Assembly: GCF_950295315.1 (NCBI RefSeq)
Contig: NW_026647188.1
Coordinates: forward strand, 62,001 to 126,000
Direction of reading: 5' to 3'
Source of the DNA: Erinaceus europaeus
Taxonomy: Eukaryota > Chordata > Mammalia > Eulipotyphla > Erinaceidae
DNA length: 64,000 nt
A program made the position numbers and the translations under genes. Under the pieces are notes generated by a model, which was not told the DNA's origin, ran no database searches, and saw only the letters and a list, made by a program, of their open reading frames with translations. Each line of letters begins with the position of its first letter. Position 1 is the stretch's first letter. This document shows, one piece after another, positions 22,306 to 34,900 of the stretch.

Positions 22306-23065
22306 TGTACAGAAATACAGGGAAAGTGGGAAAAATCTCCCCCGTAGCCACTATTACATGTAACTGTTGACTGTAAACCATTCATCCCCCAAGAAAGAAC
22401 AGAATAAATATTTGTGAGGTTAAAAACACTGTAGGTTAAATAGGGAACATTTATTAGAGCCATGCAATACTAATCCATTGTACATTGGATGTCACTGTCA
22501 AAAACAGTGCAGTAGTAGTTGTAGTAGTGTGTAGTATCTGCAAAAGGAAATGTATTGTGTGTCAAAAGTTCCCTTCAATTATAAGAGAAAATCTATCAAG
22601 CAGAAGAAATGACCCCTCATGTGATATCGGAATAAATATATAAATAAATATGAAAATATATAGGGATGATCTAGGAGGATTTGAAAAAATAAAAAATAAA
22701 AACAAAAACCACAGGAAGACCTGATTACAGCAGAAATATAGAAAACTGTCTGCTGAGAAACAGAGGGCTGCTTCAAAAATTCCCTGACAATTCAGGGTCC
22801 AGGCAAATTAAGAATTCCCGTGAATGAAAAGAAACACATACATATTAAAACTTACACTAGAAATTGGAGGCAAGTTCTGTGCTATGATAATTACAATAAG
22901 GATACGGATAGAAAGGCTATTGGAAATGCTCCTGGAAGGTTTATAATTTATAATTGTATTGAAACCTGCTCCAACTATGTGACCAACTATTTATGAATAA
23001 TTAGGCTGTTATAAATGTGGTAATTCTGCTTTAAGATCAAATAAAAAGGTCAACAATTCAAAAAT
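22306..23065. repeat. Post-SINE spacer and class B tail
   Basis: A spacer (AAAGTTACAAATGATGTACAG ... CATTCATCCCCCAAG) leads into the B-type AT-rich tail (TTCCCTTCAATTATAAG, ATAAATAAATATGAAAATA) and ends at the (TA)n that starts the next B monomer. The same spacer follows the SINE at 28581 and 34901. Confidence 0.75.
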
Positions 23066-23070
23066 GACTG

Positions 23071-23101
<31 letters not shown>

Positions 23102-24057
23102 TATATGTATGTGTTTCTTTATTATAAACTATGAGGTATACTGGCATGGCTATGAGGAGACAGAGTATGGCTTGTGCCAGAGAGACTTACAAAGCTGAGA
23201 CTCCAGAAACCTAGGTGAAATCGACAACAAAACAAGCCAGAGCTCAGCAGTGCCCTGGTGACTCTTTTTGTATATCTGGGCCTGTCAGTAAAATAAGTAT
23301 ATAAGTAAAATATTAATGAGTGCAGACAAGAGTGAGAGCCTGTAAGAGTCAGAGACAGAGAAGGCAAGAAGAGAAATAGAAGAGTTGGAAAGAGACCAGA
23401 AGTCCAATACCTCCCACACTGTGTTCATACATGACAGGTTCAAACCTGGGTTGTAGAGATTGTAAGGCAGCAGTCTCATGTCCACAGACCCCAGACAACC
23501 CCAGCCTTCACCATATGTGTGTAGTATTTACCACAGGAAATGTATTGTGAGTGTAAACTTCCCTTCAATTATAAGAGAAAATCTATCAAACAGAATAAAT
23601 GACCCCTCATGTAATATAGGACTAAATAAATAAATAAATATGCAAATAAATTTGGATGATCTAGGAGGATTTGACAGAAATGAAAAATAAATACAAAAAG
23701 CACAAGAAGACCTGATTAGAGCAGAAACAAAGAAACCATCTGCTGAGAAACAGAGGGCTGCTTCAAAAATTCCCTAACACTTTAGGGTCCAAGGAAATTA
23801 AGATTTCCGGAAAAAGAAAACAAACACATACGTATTGAAGCTTACACTAGAAAAAGGAGGGAAGTTCTGTGCTATGATAATTACAATAAGGATGCTGATA
23901 GAAACACGATTAGAAATGCTACTGGAAGCTTCTATTATTTATAATAGTATTGAATCCTGCTCCAACTATATGGCCAATTATTTCTGAAAACTAGGCTGTT
24001 ATAAATGTGTAATTCTGAATTAAGGTCAAATACATAGGTCAACAATTCTAAAAATGA
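23066..24057. repeat. Class B monomer, 0.99 kb
   Basis: Complete B monomer from (TA)n at 23069-23095 through the head, the AT-rich tail with ATGCAAAT near 23640, to the next (TA)n. AT-rich with no gene. Confidence 0.8.
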
Positions 24058-24532
24058 CATATATATATAAATATATATGTATATATATGTATGTATATCT
24101 TTATTATAAACTCTGAGTGATACTGGCATGGAAATGAGGAGACAGAATATGGCTTGTGTCAGAAAGACTTACAAACTGAGGCTCCAGTAGCCTAAGTGAA
24201 ATCGCCAACACAACAAGCCAGAGCTCAGCAGTGCTTGGGTAACTCTCTTTGTATATCTGGGCCTGTCAGTAAAATAAGTATATAAGTAAAATATTAATGA
24301 TTGAAGACAGAGTGTGTGAGAGCATGTGAGAGTTAGAGACAGAGAAGGCGAGAAGAGAAATAGATGAGTTAGAAAGAGACCAGAATTCAAAAACCTCCTA
24401 CACTGTGTTCACTGATGACAGGTTCAAATCTGGCTTGTAGAGATTGTAAGGCAGCAGCTCTCATGCCCACAGACCCCAGACAGCCCCAGCCTTCACCATA
24501 TGCTGTACTACCAGACCTGACATTAATGTGTA

Positions 24533-24584
<52 letters not shown>

Positions 24585-26603
24585 TGTCTGTGTGTATCCA
24601 TGTGTGCTCTGATCTCAACTATAGTAGTCTCACAGCATGGGTGTCAAGGAAGCCAGTCTCACCTGCCACTTATGTACAGAGAACCTAGCTGGTCAGGGCA
24701 AGCCAGCTAGCCCAGATTTTGGCTAAGCAAGAATGCATATGCAAAGGGACTCTCATGTCTCGCTCTCCTGAGTTCCCCATTCAATCCCATGCCTCACTAT
24801 CATCCAAACACTGCCAACGGGGTAGCTGGGGCACCCCTTAGAATTCAGGGGCATGAGCCTGTCCAGTCATGTTTGGCTGCCTACTCAGCCTCCAGTCTCT
24901 CACTCCACTGCTCAGTGCGGCAGATTACTAGCCTGGAAAGAACCCAGAGACAGCTGTGTTTCAACATAGATGGGAACTGTGACCAAACAATAGTGGATGA
25001 ACCCGGCCCCTTAAACCTACCATTTGGGTCCAGCTAAGGCAATTGCTGCTGTGGCCTCACAATCCCTGATCATCATGTACTGGTGTCCAATCATCACACT
25101 CAGAGAGATTCCCAGAAGTAGCCATGCATGAGTGTCCCATACAAAGTCACTCTGCTTGCAGGAAGCACAAACTCCCCGGGCCCTTGCTATGGAGAGACAA
25201 AAGGAAGATGGATGCCTCCATTGGTGGAATTAGGAGCTTCCACTGGCTGAATTCGTAGCTTCCAGTGGAGATCACAGCCCCACATCTCACCTGAGGCAAT
25301 TGGAAACACCTGTTACCACTTGGGGCCTGAGGACATACTCAGGAATCCCTCCAGGAGCTAGCAGGCTGGCAGACATCCTGACCCCGGCATAGCTGTGCTC
25401 CTAGTTGGGAGGGCCTTCAGGCCAGAGGTGAGAATATTCCCTAGATATAAGAACGAACTTCAGGTTTCAAAAGCATTTGAAACCCCAGAAGGCACTTGGA
25501 AAAGACATTTCACAGCCATCAAAACACCCTCTTTCTGAACCCTGGAAGCTTCCGTTTTGCGTGGAAAATCTGAACACTGGTGTGGCCATCAGTACCACAG
25601 ATCCTTTACATTTGGCCCAATAGAGGGAAAGCACAATATGTGTGCCAGGGGGATAGAGTTTCACTTCTCTTGACCTGGGATCTCATGGAATAAGGACAAG
25701 GATGCAGTGCAGGAAACTGAGGAGGGCTGCATAAAGACTTAGTGTCAGCCACAGGGCCCTGGCGAATGGGAGTCAAGCACAGAGGGCCTGGACAGCTGCA
25801 GCTGGAGATGGACATATGCCTGTTACCTGCAGCAGGAAAACTGTCTCCTCAGTTCCCCTCTGTACTACGCCACATGCATGAGACTAAATAATCCAAAGGG
25901 CAAAGAAAGGAAATTTTCAACACCAGGAAGACCGAGTTCACGATGCATGCACTGACTTCCACGAAGGGTCCAGGGAAGAAGGCACGCAGAGACAGTCAGA
26001 GAGACCGAATGACAGTGACTGAAAAGGACAGAAATTCTGGCCCTAGGTTGATCAGTGCCAGAGCACTGAAGACAAACCCTCCTTGCCCATGCATACATCT
26101 TACAAGTGGCATTGCTATTTTATGTTTGTGAGGAAAGGTTACACTTAGAACATCTAGGTCTTAGCCCACTCTGAGAAGCAACACTTGGCCTGCAGCCCAC
26201 TCTCCAAAACTGCCCTCACCTCTCTAATTTCGAAGTAGTCTTAGTGATGCTCCAGCCAAGATGCAGGCTGGCGTATTGCATCTCCCTGGTCCAGCCTCAG
26301 CCTGTCCTGTGTGCAGGGATCTGAACTATGTCTATTTATTATTTTATTTAAAGTTTTGGGATAGGATCTGTGGACAAAAAGAGCAAGAGGGAAGTAGATA
26401 TTTGGCAGCTGTAGTTACTGCTGAGAGAGATTTGTAGAGTGACAAGAGGTATACGAATGGCTATGTGAGATGTCTCTCATGACTGTGGTTCAGAAGTGCC
26501 AGGTGTATCCGCATTACTACCCTAATCCAGAGCTGTGCAGGTCTCTAGCTAAAATATATTTTCAGACATCTACATGTTACATATATACATACATATATGT
26601 ATA

Positions 26604-26642
<39 letters not shown>

Positions 26643-27042
26643 AGAGAGAGAGAGAGAGAGAAAGACACTGATGTAGTCATGACATTCAGACAATTGATGG
26701 CTAAAACCTGGAGAGAAACTGCATTAGGAAAAGAATTGTCCAAAGGAGTAAAATCTCCAAATCATTAGCTAGATGCAACTCCAGCGGGACCAAGCAAAAA
26801 AGGCTTTAGAAGGAACTCATCCAGGAGACTCTCCACATGGACAGGCACCACAAGTTTCCTAGTCTGGCAACACACACAGGGAAGCTGCTAGTTCACTGTG
26901 GAAGCCTCAGGAAAAAAACTTCTCCCTCTTCAGTGTCTTTACATCTGAAAAGAAAAAAAGTGACCAAGGGCCAAGGAGAGCTACAATGGTGTCAATATTG
27001 AGATGTAAATAAGAATGTGCCAAGTGTTTTGCACAAAATCAC
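24058..27042. repeat. Class A body within 6.3-kb higher-order unit
   Basis: Begins with a B-type (TA)n lead-in, continues as the A body with (TG)n at 24535-24583, and ends in (TA)n(GA)n at 26580-26665. The A anchor GTTTCCTAGTCTGGCAAC is at 26854, after which the sequence takes the C-type junction (GCACAAAATCAC at about 27031-27042) rather than the A-A junction. Confidence 0.8.
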
Positions 27043-28169
27043 ATATGCCACAGTGATTCTGTTGTTCCCTCTCTCCCTCCCACACACACACACACACACA
27101 CAAACACACACAAACACACACTCTCATAGTGACACACAATTCCACAGAGGCACAGGCACAAACAGAGTTATACACATGCGCACTGGACAACTTCTGCAAG
27201 GCAGGTCCCTGGGCTGAACCCTGCTTTGCACTTCCTGGAAGCATGCCCAGCCTTTTAAGGCCAGCTCTGAGCTCCCATTGGTGGGCTTCCTTCAGAAGGC
27301 TGCTCTCTGAGTCCCACCCTCGCAACTCCTCCTCTGTTCTCATTGGACAGCTCTTGGTTCTCGCCCCTGAGGGTGATGTTCCTCTTCTCTAATTGACCAG
27401 CAGTCTCTATGAATACACACTGGACCCTCCCCTCAGGCTCAGTGGGCAGGGGCTCTTAGACTCCCCCCCTGCGACTGTCTGTCTTCCTCTGAAGGCCCTG
27501 TTTCTGCCAACACGACCCACACAGCTCCTGTCTGGAGCCGTCCTTAGGACACTGCCTGATTGCGCTAGGCTGGCCATGCTCTTGGGGCACACCCAGTAAC
27601 ACTGTCTCCACTCTCATAGCCCAGTGCCTCAGGGCACTTGCCCCATGGAGCATTAGTCCCGCACTGTGCTGCCGTCTTGTGGACACACAAGCTCCCAGTA
27701 GAGTCATCCCAGACAAAGAAAGAAACCCCTTCCACTTGCAAAGCCAAATGGGGCATCCCCCACCCCACAGAAAAGAACAGATGTCTAGGGCACAATTTTA
27801 ATCTTGCTGTCCATGGGCCACAAAACCAGAGTTCTCCTCATTCCACAGAATCACTACACTCAACTATGGGCTTTGCTGCCACCTTGTGGACACACAGCAG
27901 AAAGCAGCTGAGCTCCCCCATGCCACTCCTCTTTGAGTCTATGCAGAAAATTACACAGAACATGGGAATAGCAAAGGAAAGAACCCATCTGAGGACCACC
28001 TGGGAGAATGCACAACAGTGTCCAGAATATCCAACGTGCCATTCATATTTGAAAAACCACTTGTGCAGTGAAAACTTCCTTTGTCATAGCACAACCCAGT
28101 TCCTAAGAATCTGTGTCAGGAATAAAGAAACAACAGTGGTAATCATAACTGAAACACACTTATGTACAC

Positions 28170-28204
<35 letters not shown>

Positions 28205-28372
28205 CCCACAGAGACGCACACACTTTTCCCTGAAATAACGTGGACTGGGGTTGCTGTTTTGCACTCAAGTAAAAGGTCAAAGCTTCATGGGTGGAGGGGA
28301 GAAGTGTTAAGTTTCTGGCATATGAAGGTGAGAAGTGCCTAGAGAAGATCGATAGTTACATGGACAATGAAG
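27043..28372. repeat. C segment, long form, copy 1
   Basis: About 1.3 kb, GC-richer than A or B and absent from the 2.9-kb units. It contains a CA-rich tract at about 27087-27120, a promoter-like cluster at 27171-27350, and a (CA)n tract at 28172-28201. It lies between A and the SINE, as does the copy at 33330. Open frames up to 234 codons cross the (CA)n and are not convincing. Confidence 0.75.
27171..27350 (-). promoter_or_regulatory. Promoter-like motif cluster in C segment, copy 1
   Basis: On the minus strand: CCAAT boxes at 27346-27342 and 27281-27277, then CCTTAAAAGG at 27260-27251 (fits the CArG consensus and is TATA-like), an ETS-like TTCCAGGAAG at 27240-27231, and a GCGCATGTG NRF1-like half site near 27180. 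Spacing of 16 bp between CCAAT box and TATA-like element is short. The order would drive transcription leftward into the A body. Motif evidence only. Confidence 0.35.
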
Positions 28373-28580
28373 GGAGCTTGGGTTGGAGGCACAGTTGGTC
28401 GACACGCCAGGGAACTATGTGGAAGGCCAGGACCCCGTTTTGAGCCCCTGGTCACCACTTACCCAGCTAGGGAAAAGCTGGGCTAGTGTCAAATCTGAAC
28501 TGCAGCTGTCTCTCTGTCTCTCTTCCTGCTTGGGCCCTGCTCTCTCAATTTATGACTGTTTCCACTTCCTCAATAAGAAA
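28373..28580 (+). mobile_element. tRNA-derived SINE, copy 2 with 5' head
   Basis: Most complete copy. The head GGCACAGTTGGTCGACACGCC aligns with a tRNA A-box region. GACCCCGTTTTGAGCCCC is the degraded B box, followed by the CT-rich body and CTCAATAAG. It sits at the same place in the higher-order unit as the copies at 22135 and 34691, so it was inserted before the unit was duplicated. Confidence 0.65.
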
Positions 28581-29352
28581 GTTACAAATGATGTACAGAA
28601 ATACAGGGAAAGTGGGAAAAATTACCCCCGTGCCCACTATTACATGTAACAGTTGACAGTAAAGCATTCATCCCCCAAGAAAGAACAGAATAAATATTTG
28701 TGAAGTTAAAAACATTGTAGTTTAAATAGTGAACATTCTTTAGAGCCATGCAATACTAATCCATTGTGCATTGGATGTCACTGTCAAAAACAGTGCAGTA
28801 GTAGTTGTAGTAGTGTGTAGTATCTGCAAAAGGAAATGTATTGTGTGTCAAAAGTTCCCTTCAATTATAAGAGAAAATCTATCAAGCAGAAGAAATGACC
28901 CCTCATGTGATATGTGTCTAAATAAATAAATAAATAAATATGCAAATAAATGGGGATGATCTTGGAGGATATGAAAAAAATAAAAACAAAAACCACAGGA
29001 AGACCTGATTACAGCAGAAATATAGAAAACGTCTGCTGAGACACAACTGGCTGCTTCAAATCTTCCCTAACACTTCAGGGTCCAGGAAAATTAAGTATTC
29101 CCAAGAATGCAAAGAAAGGCATACGTATTGAAGCTTACACTAGAAAATGTAGACAAGTTCTGTGCTATGATAATTACAATGAGGATACTGATAAAGAGGC
29201 TATTGGAAATGCTCCTGGAAGGTTTATAATTATAATTGTAGTGAATCCTGCTCCAATTATGTGACCAATTATTTATGAATAAGGAGGCTGTTATAAATGT
29301 GGTAATTGTGCATTAAGATCAAATAAAAAGGTCAACAATTCTAAAAATGACT
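28581..29352. repeat. Post-SINE spacer and class B tail
   Basis: Same structure as 22306-23065: spacer, GTGTAGTATCTGCAAAAGG, AT-rich tail with AAATAAATAAATA and ATGCAAAT (near 28940), then (TA)n. Confidence 0.75.
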
Positions 29353-30334
29353 GATATATATATATATGTATATATATGTACATATATGTAAGTGTATCTT
29401 TATTATAGACTCTGAGGGATACTGGAATGGCTATTAGGAGACAGAGTATGGCTTGTGCCAGAGAGACTTACAAAGCTGAGGCTCCAAAAACCTAGGTGAA
29501 ATCACCAACAAAACAATCCAGAGCTCAGCAGTGCCCTGGTGACTCTCTTTGTATATCTGGGCCTGTCAGTAAAATAAGTATATAAGTAAAATATTAATGA
29601 GTGCAGACAGAGTGTGTGAGAGCCTGTGAGAGTCAGAGACAGAGAAAGCAAGAAGAGAAATAGAAGAGTGGGAAAGAGACTAGAAGTCAAAAACCTCCCA
29701 CACTGTGTTCATACATGACAGGTTCAAACCTGGGTTGTAGATATTGTAAGGCAGCAGTCTCATGTCCACAACGCCAGACCACCCCAGCCTTCACCATATG
29801 TGTGTAGTATTTACGACACGAAATGTATTGTGAGTGTAAACTTGCCTTCAATAATAAAAGAAAAATCTATCAAGCAGAAGAAATTACCCCTCATGTAATA
29901 TAGGACTAAATAAATATGCAAATAAATGGGGATGATATAGGAGAATTTGAAAAAAAATGAAAAATAAAAACAAAAAGAACAAGAAGACCTGATTACAGCA
30001 GAAAATGGAAACCATCTGCTGAGAAACAGAGGGCTGCTTCAAAAATTCCAAGACACTTCAGAGTCCAGGGAAAATAATATTTCAGGAGAATGAAAAGAAA
30101 CTCATATGTACTGAAGCTTACACTAGAGAAAGGAGGCAAGTTCTGTACTATGATAATTACAATAAGGATGCTGATATAAATGCTATTAGAAATGCTACTG
30201 GAAGGTTCTATTATTTATAATAGTATTGAATCCTGCTCCAACTAGGTGGACAATTATTAATGAAAAAGGAAGCTGTTTTAAATGTGTTAATTCTGATAAA
30301 GATCAATTACATAGGTCGACAATTCTATAAATGA
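29353..30334. repeat. Class B monomer, 0.98 kb
   Basis: Complete B monomer closing the first full 6.3-kb higher-order unit (24058-30334, 6,277 bp). Confidence 0.8.
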
Positions 30335-30805
30335 GATATATGTATATATATAAATATATATATATATGGATGTATATGTTTATTATAAAGTCTGAGATAT
30401 ACTGCCATGGAAATGAGGAGACAGAATATGTCTTGTGTCATAGAGACTTACAAAGCTGTGGCTACAGTAGCCTACGTGATATCACCAACGAAACAAGCCA
30501 AAGCTCAGTAGTGCTCTGGTAACTCTCTTTGTATATCTGGGCCTGTCAGTAAAATAAGTATATAAGTAAAATATCAATCAGTGAAGACAGAGTGTGTGAG
30601 AGCATGTGAGAGTTAGAGACAGAGAAGGTGAGAAGAGAAATAGATGAGTTGGAAAGAGACCAGAAGTCAAAAACCTCCTACACTGTGTTCATTGATGGCA
30701 GGTTCAAACCTGGGTTGTAGAGATTGGAAAGCAGCAGCTCTCATGCCCACAGACCCCATACAACCCCAGCCTTCACCATATGATGTACTACCAGACCTGA
30801 CAATA

Positions 30806-30848
<43 letters not shown>

Positions 30849-32845
30849 TGTCTGTCTGTCTGTGAGTGTCTGTGTGTGCTCAGAGCTCACCTATAGTAGT
30901 CTCAGAGCATGGGTGTCAAGGTAGCCAGCCTCACCTGCAACTTATGTACAGAGAACCTAGCTGGTCAGGGCAAGCCACCTACCCCAGATTCTGGCTAAGC
31001 AAGAATGCATATGCAAAGGTACTCTCATGTCACCCTCTCCTGAGTTCCTGATTCAATCCCATGCCTCACTATCATCCAAACACTGCCAACGGGGTAACCT
31101 GGGGCACCCCTCAGAATTCAGGGGAATGAGCCTGTCCAGTCACGTTTGGCTGCCTACTAAGTCTTCAGACTCTCAGTCTACTTCTCAGGGCAGCAGTTTA
31201 CAAGCACAGAAAGAGCTGTGTTTCAACATAGATGGGAACTGTGTTTGAACAAACAATAATGGATGTAACTGGCCCCTCACACCTACCCTTTCGGTCCGGC
31301 TAAAACAATTGCTCCTGTGGCCTCACAATCCATGATCATGGTGTCCTGGTGTCCACACATCACACTCAGAGAGATTCCCAGAAGTAGGCATGCATTAGTG
31401 TCCCATACAAAGTCGCTCTGCTTGCAGGAAGCACAAACTCCCCGGGCCCTTACTATGGAGAGACAAAAGTTAGATGGATGCCTCCATTGGCGGAATTAGG
31501 AGCCTCCAGTGGCAATAATGGCCCTCAATCACCTGAGGGCCTGGCTTCTGCTAATAAAGGCAATTGGAAACACCTGTTACCACTTGGGATCTGAGGACAT
31601 ACTCAGGAATCCCTCCAGGAGCTAGCAGGCTGGCAGACCTCCTGACCCCGTGATAGCTGTGCTCCTAGTTGGGAGGGCCTTCGAGCCAGAGGTGAGAATA
31701 TTCCCTAGATACAAGAAAGAACTTCAGGTTTCAGAAGGATTTGAAACCCCAGGAGGCACTTGGAAAAGACATTTCACAGCCATCAAAACACCCTCTTTCA
31801 GAACCCTGGAAGCTTCCGTTTTGCGATCAAAATCCGGACACTGGTGTGGCCATCAGTAACACAGATCCTTTACATTCGGCCCAATAGAGGGAATGCACAA
31901 TGTGTGCCAGGGTGGTAGTGTTTCACTTCTCTTCACCTGGGCTCTCATGGAATAAGGACAAGGATGCAGTGCAGGAAAATGTGGAGGGCTGCATTTAGGC
32001 TGAGTGTCAGCCACAGGGCCCTGGAGAATGGGAGTCAAGCACAGAGGGCCTGGACAGCTGCAGCTGGAGATGGACATATGCCTGTTACCTGCAGCAGGAA
32101 CACTGTCTCCTCAGTTCCCCTATGTACTACGCCATATGCATGAGACTAAATAATCCAAAGGGCAAAGAAAGGAAAATATCAACACCAGGAAGACCGAGTT
32201 CACGATACATGCAATGACTTCCAGGAAGGTTCCAGGGAAGAAGGCACGTAGAGACAGTCAGAGAGAAAGAATGACAGTGACTGAAAAGGACAGAAATTCT
32301 AGCCCTGTGTTGATCAGTGCCAGAGCACTAAAGACAAACCCTCCATGCCCATGCATACTTCTTACAAGTGGCATTGTTATTTTATGTTTGTGAGGAAAGG
32401 TTACACTTAGAACATCTAGGTCTTAGCCCACTCTGAGAAGCAACACTTGGCCTGCAGCCCACTCTCCATCCAAAACTGTCCATGCCTCTCCAAATTCGAA
32501 GTAGTTTTAGTGATGCTCCAGCCAAGATGCAGGCTGGTGTATTTCATCTCCCTGGTCCAGCCTCAGCCTGTCCTATGTGCACAGAACTGCACTATGTATA
32601 TTTCTTCTTTGATTTACAGTTTTGGGATAGGACTCCTTGGACAAAATGAGCAAGAAGGAAGTAGATGATTTGGCATCTGTAGTTTGTGCTGAGATATATC
32701 TGTAGAGTGACAAGAGGTAAACGAATGGCTCTGTGAGATGTCTCTCATGACTGTGGCTCAGAAGAGCCAGGTGTATCCGCATTACTACCCGAATCCAGAG
32801 CTGTGCAGGTCTCTAGCTACAATATATTTTCAGACCTCTACATGC

Positions 32846-32925
<80 letters not shown>

Positions 32926-33329
32926 AAGACACTGATGTAGTCATTTTCTACAATGGATGCGATGTGACATTCAGACAGTTGATTGCTAAAACCTGGAGAG
33001 AAACTGTGCATCAGGAAAAGAATTGTCCAAAGGAGTAAAATCTCCAAATCATTAGCTATATGCAGCTCCAATGGGACCTAGCAAAAAAGGCTTTAGAAGG
33101 AACTCATCCAGGAGACTCTCCACATGGACAGGCACCACAAGTTTCCTAGTCTGGCAACACACACAGGGCAGCTGCTAGTTCCTTGTGCAAACCTTAGGGC
33201 AAAACCTCTCCCTCTTCAGTGTCTTTACATCTGAAAAGAAAAAAAAGTGTCCCCGGGTCAAGGAGAGCTACATTGGTGTCAATATTGAGCAGTAAATCAG
33301 AATGTGCCAAGTGTTTTGCACAAAATCTC
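30335..33329. repeat. Class A body within second higher-order unit
   Basis: B-like (TA)n lead-in, A body with (TG)n at about 30807-30846 running into (CTGT)n, and (TA)n(GA)n at 32853-32924. A anchor at 33141, then the C-type junction. It is a 6.27-kb-offset copy of 24058-27042. Confidence 0.8.
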
Positions 33330-34690
33330 CTGTGCCACAGTGATTCTGTTGTTCTCTTTCTTTCCCTACCACAAAGATACACACACACAAACAAACACAA
33401 ACACACACTCTCACAGTCACGCACGCACACATCCACAGAGGCACAGGCACAAATGGAGTTATACATATGCGCACTGGACAGCTTCTGCAACTTAGGGCCC
33501 TGGGCTGAGCCCCGCTTCTCACTTCCTGGAAGCACGCCCGCCTTTATGGGCCAGCTCTGAGCTCCCATTGGCAGGCTTCCTTCAGAAGGTTTGCTCTGTG
33601 AGTCCCGCCCTCGCTACTTCTCCTCTGTTCTCATTGGCCAGCTCTAGGTTCAGGCCCATGAGGGTGATGTTCCTCTTCTCTAATTGGCCAGCTGTCTCTA
33701 TGAATATGCACTGGGCCCTCCCCTCAGGCTCAGAGGGCAAGGTCTCTTAGACCCGCCCCTGGGGAGTATCTGCCGTCCTCTGAAGGCCCTGTTTCTGCCA
33801 ACACGACCCAACAACTCCTGTCTGGACCCGTCCTTAGGACACTGCCTGCTTGAGCTAGGCTGGCCATGCTCTTGGGGCACACCCATAAACACTGTCTCAA
33901 CTACCGTAACCCAGTCCCTCAGGGCACTTGCCCCACGGTGCCTGAGTCCCGCACTGGTGCTGCCCTCTTGTGGACACCCAGAAGAATGCAGCTGAGCACA
34001 GGGATTCACAAGCTCACAGTAGAGTCATCCCAGACAAAGAGAGAAACCCCTTCCACTTGCAAAGCCAAATGGGGGATCCCCCCACCCCACAGGAAAGAAC
34101 AGATGTCTAGGGCACTCTATGTCAATTTCAACCTTGCTGTCCATGGGCCATAAATCCCAGAGTTCTCCTCATTCCACAGAATCACTACACTCAACTATGG
34201 GCTTTGCTGCCACCTTGTGGACACACAGCAGAATGCAGCTGAGCTTCCCCATGCAACTCCTCTTTGAGTCTACACAGAAAATTGCACACAGCATGGGAAT
34301 AGTAAAGGAAAGAAGCCATATGAGGACCACCTGGGAGAATGCACAACAGTGTCCAGAATATCCAATGTGCCATTCATATTTGAAAAACCACTTGTGCAGT
34401 GGAAACTTCCTTTGTCATAGCACAACCCAGTTTCTAAGAATCTGTGTCAGGAATAAAGAAACAACAGCGGTAATCATAAGTGAAAAACACTTATGTACAC
34501 TTACACACACACACACAAACCCTCTCACAGAGACGCACACACTTTTCCTGAAAGAACGTGGATTGGGGTTGCTCTTTTGCACTCAAGTAAAAGGTCAAAG
34601 TTTCATGGGTGGAGGGGAGAAGTGTTAAGTTTCTGGCATATGAAGGTGAGAAATGCCTAGAGCAGATCAATAGTTATATGGACAACGAAG
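33330..34690. repeat. C segment, long form, copy 2
   Basis: Second long C copy with the same order of motifs: a CA-rich tract at about 33380-33430 and a shorter (CA)n near 34502-34518. It keeps more CCAAT boxes than copy 1 (minus strand at 33571-33567, 33636-33632 and 33687-33683), but the CArG-like element is CCTTTATGGG. A CTCF-like TGCCCTCTTGTGG is at 33961-33973. Confidence 0.75.
33520..33690 (-). promoter_or_regulatory. Promoter-like motif cluster in C segment, copy 2
   Basis: Three minus-strand CCAAT boxes, two of them in the strong NF-Y context TGGCCAAT, upstream of CATAAAGG (TATA-like) and the ETS-like TTCCAGGAAG. Same order as copy 1, which suggests that the arrangement was inherited. 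Whether it is active cannot be told from sequence. Confidence 0.35.
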
Positions 34691-34900
34691 GGAGCATGGG
34701 TTGCAGGCACAGCTGGTGGAGATGCCAGGGAACTATGTGGAAGTCCAGGACTCCATTTTGAGCCCCTGCTCACCACTTACCCAGCTAGGGAAAAGCAGGG
34801 CTAGTGTCAAATCATAACTGCAGCTGTCTCTCTGTCTCTCTTCCTGCTTGGGCCCTGCTCTCTCAATTTATGACTGTTACCTTCTCCTCAATATGAAAGT
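34691..34900 (+). mobile_element. tRNA-derived SINE, copy 3
   Basis: GCAGGCACAGCTGGTGGAGATG head, GACTCCATTTTGAGCCCC B-box-like element, CT-rich body, TCTCAATTTATGACTG. End slightly diverged (CTCAATATG). Same location relative to C and the B tail as copy 2. Confidence 0.6.

Noticed and set aside
27638..28342. 234-codon plus-strand ORF across the C segment
   Set aside because: It includes a poly-(Thr-His) run from the (CA)n tract, and the second C copy does not preserve it at that length. No known domain.
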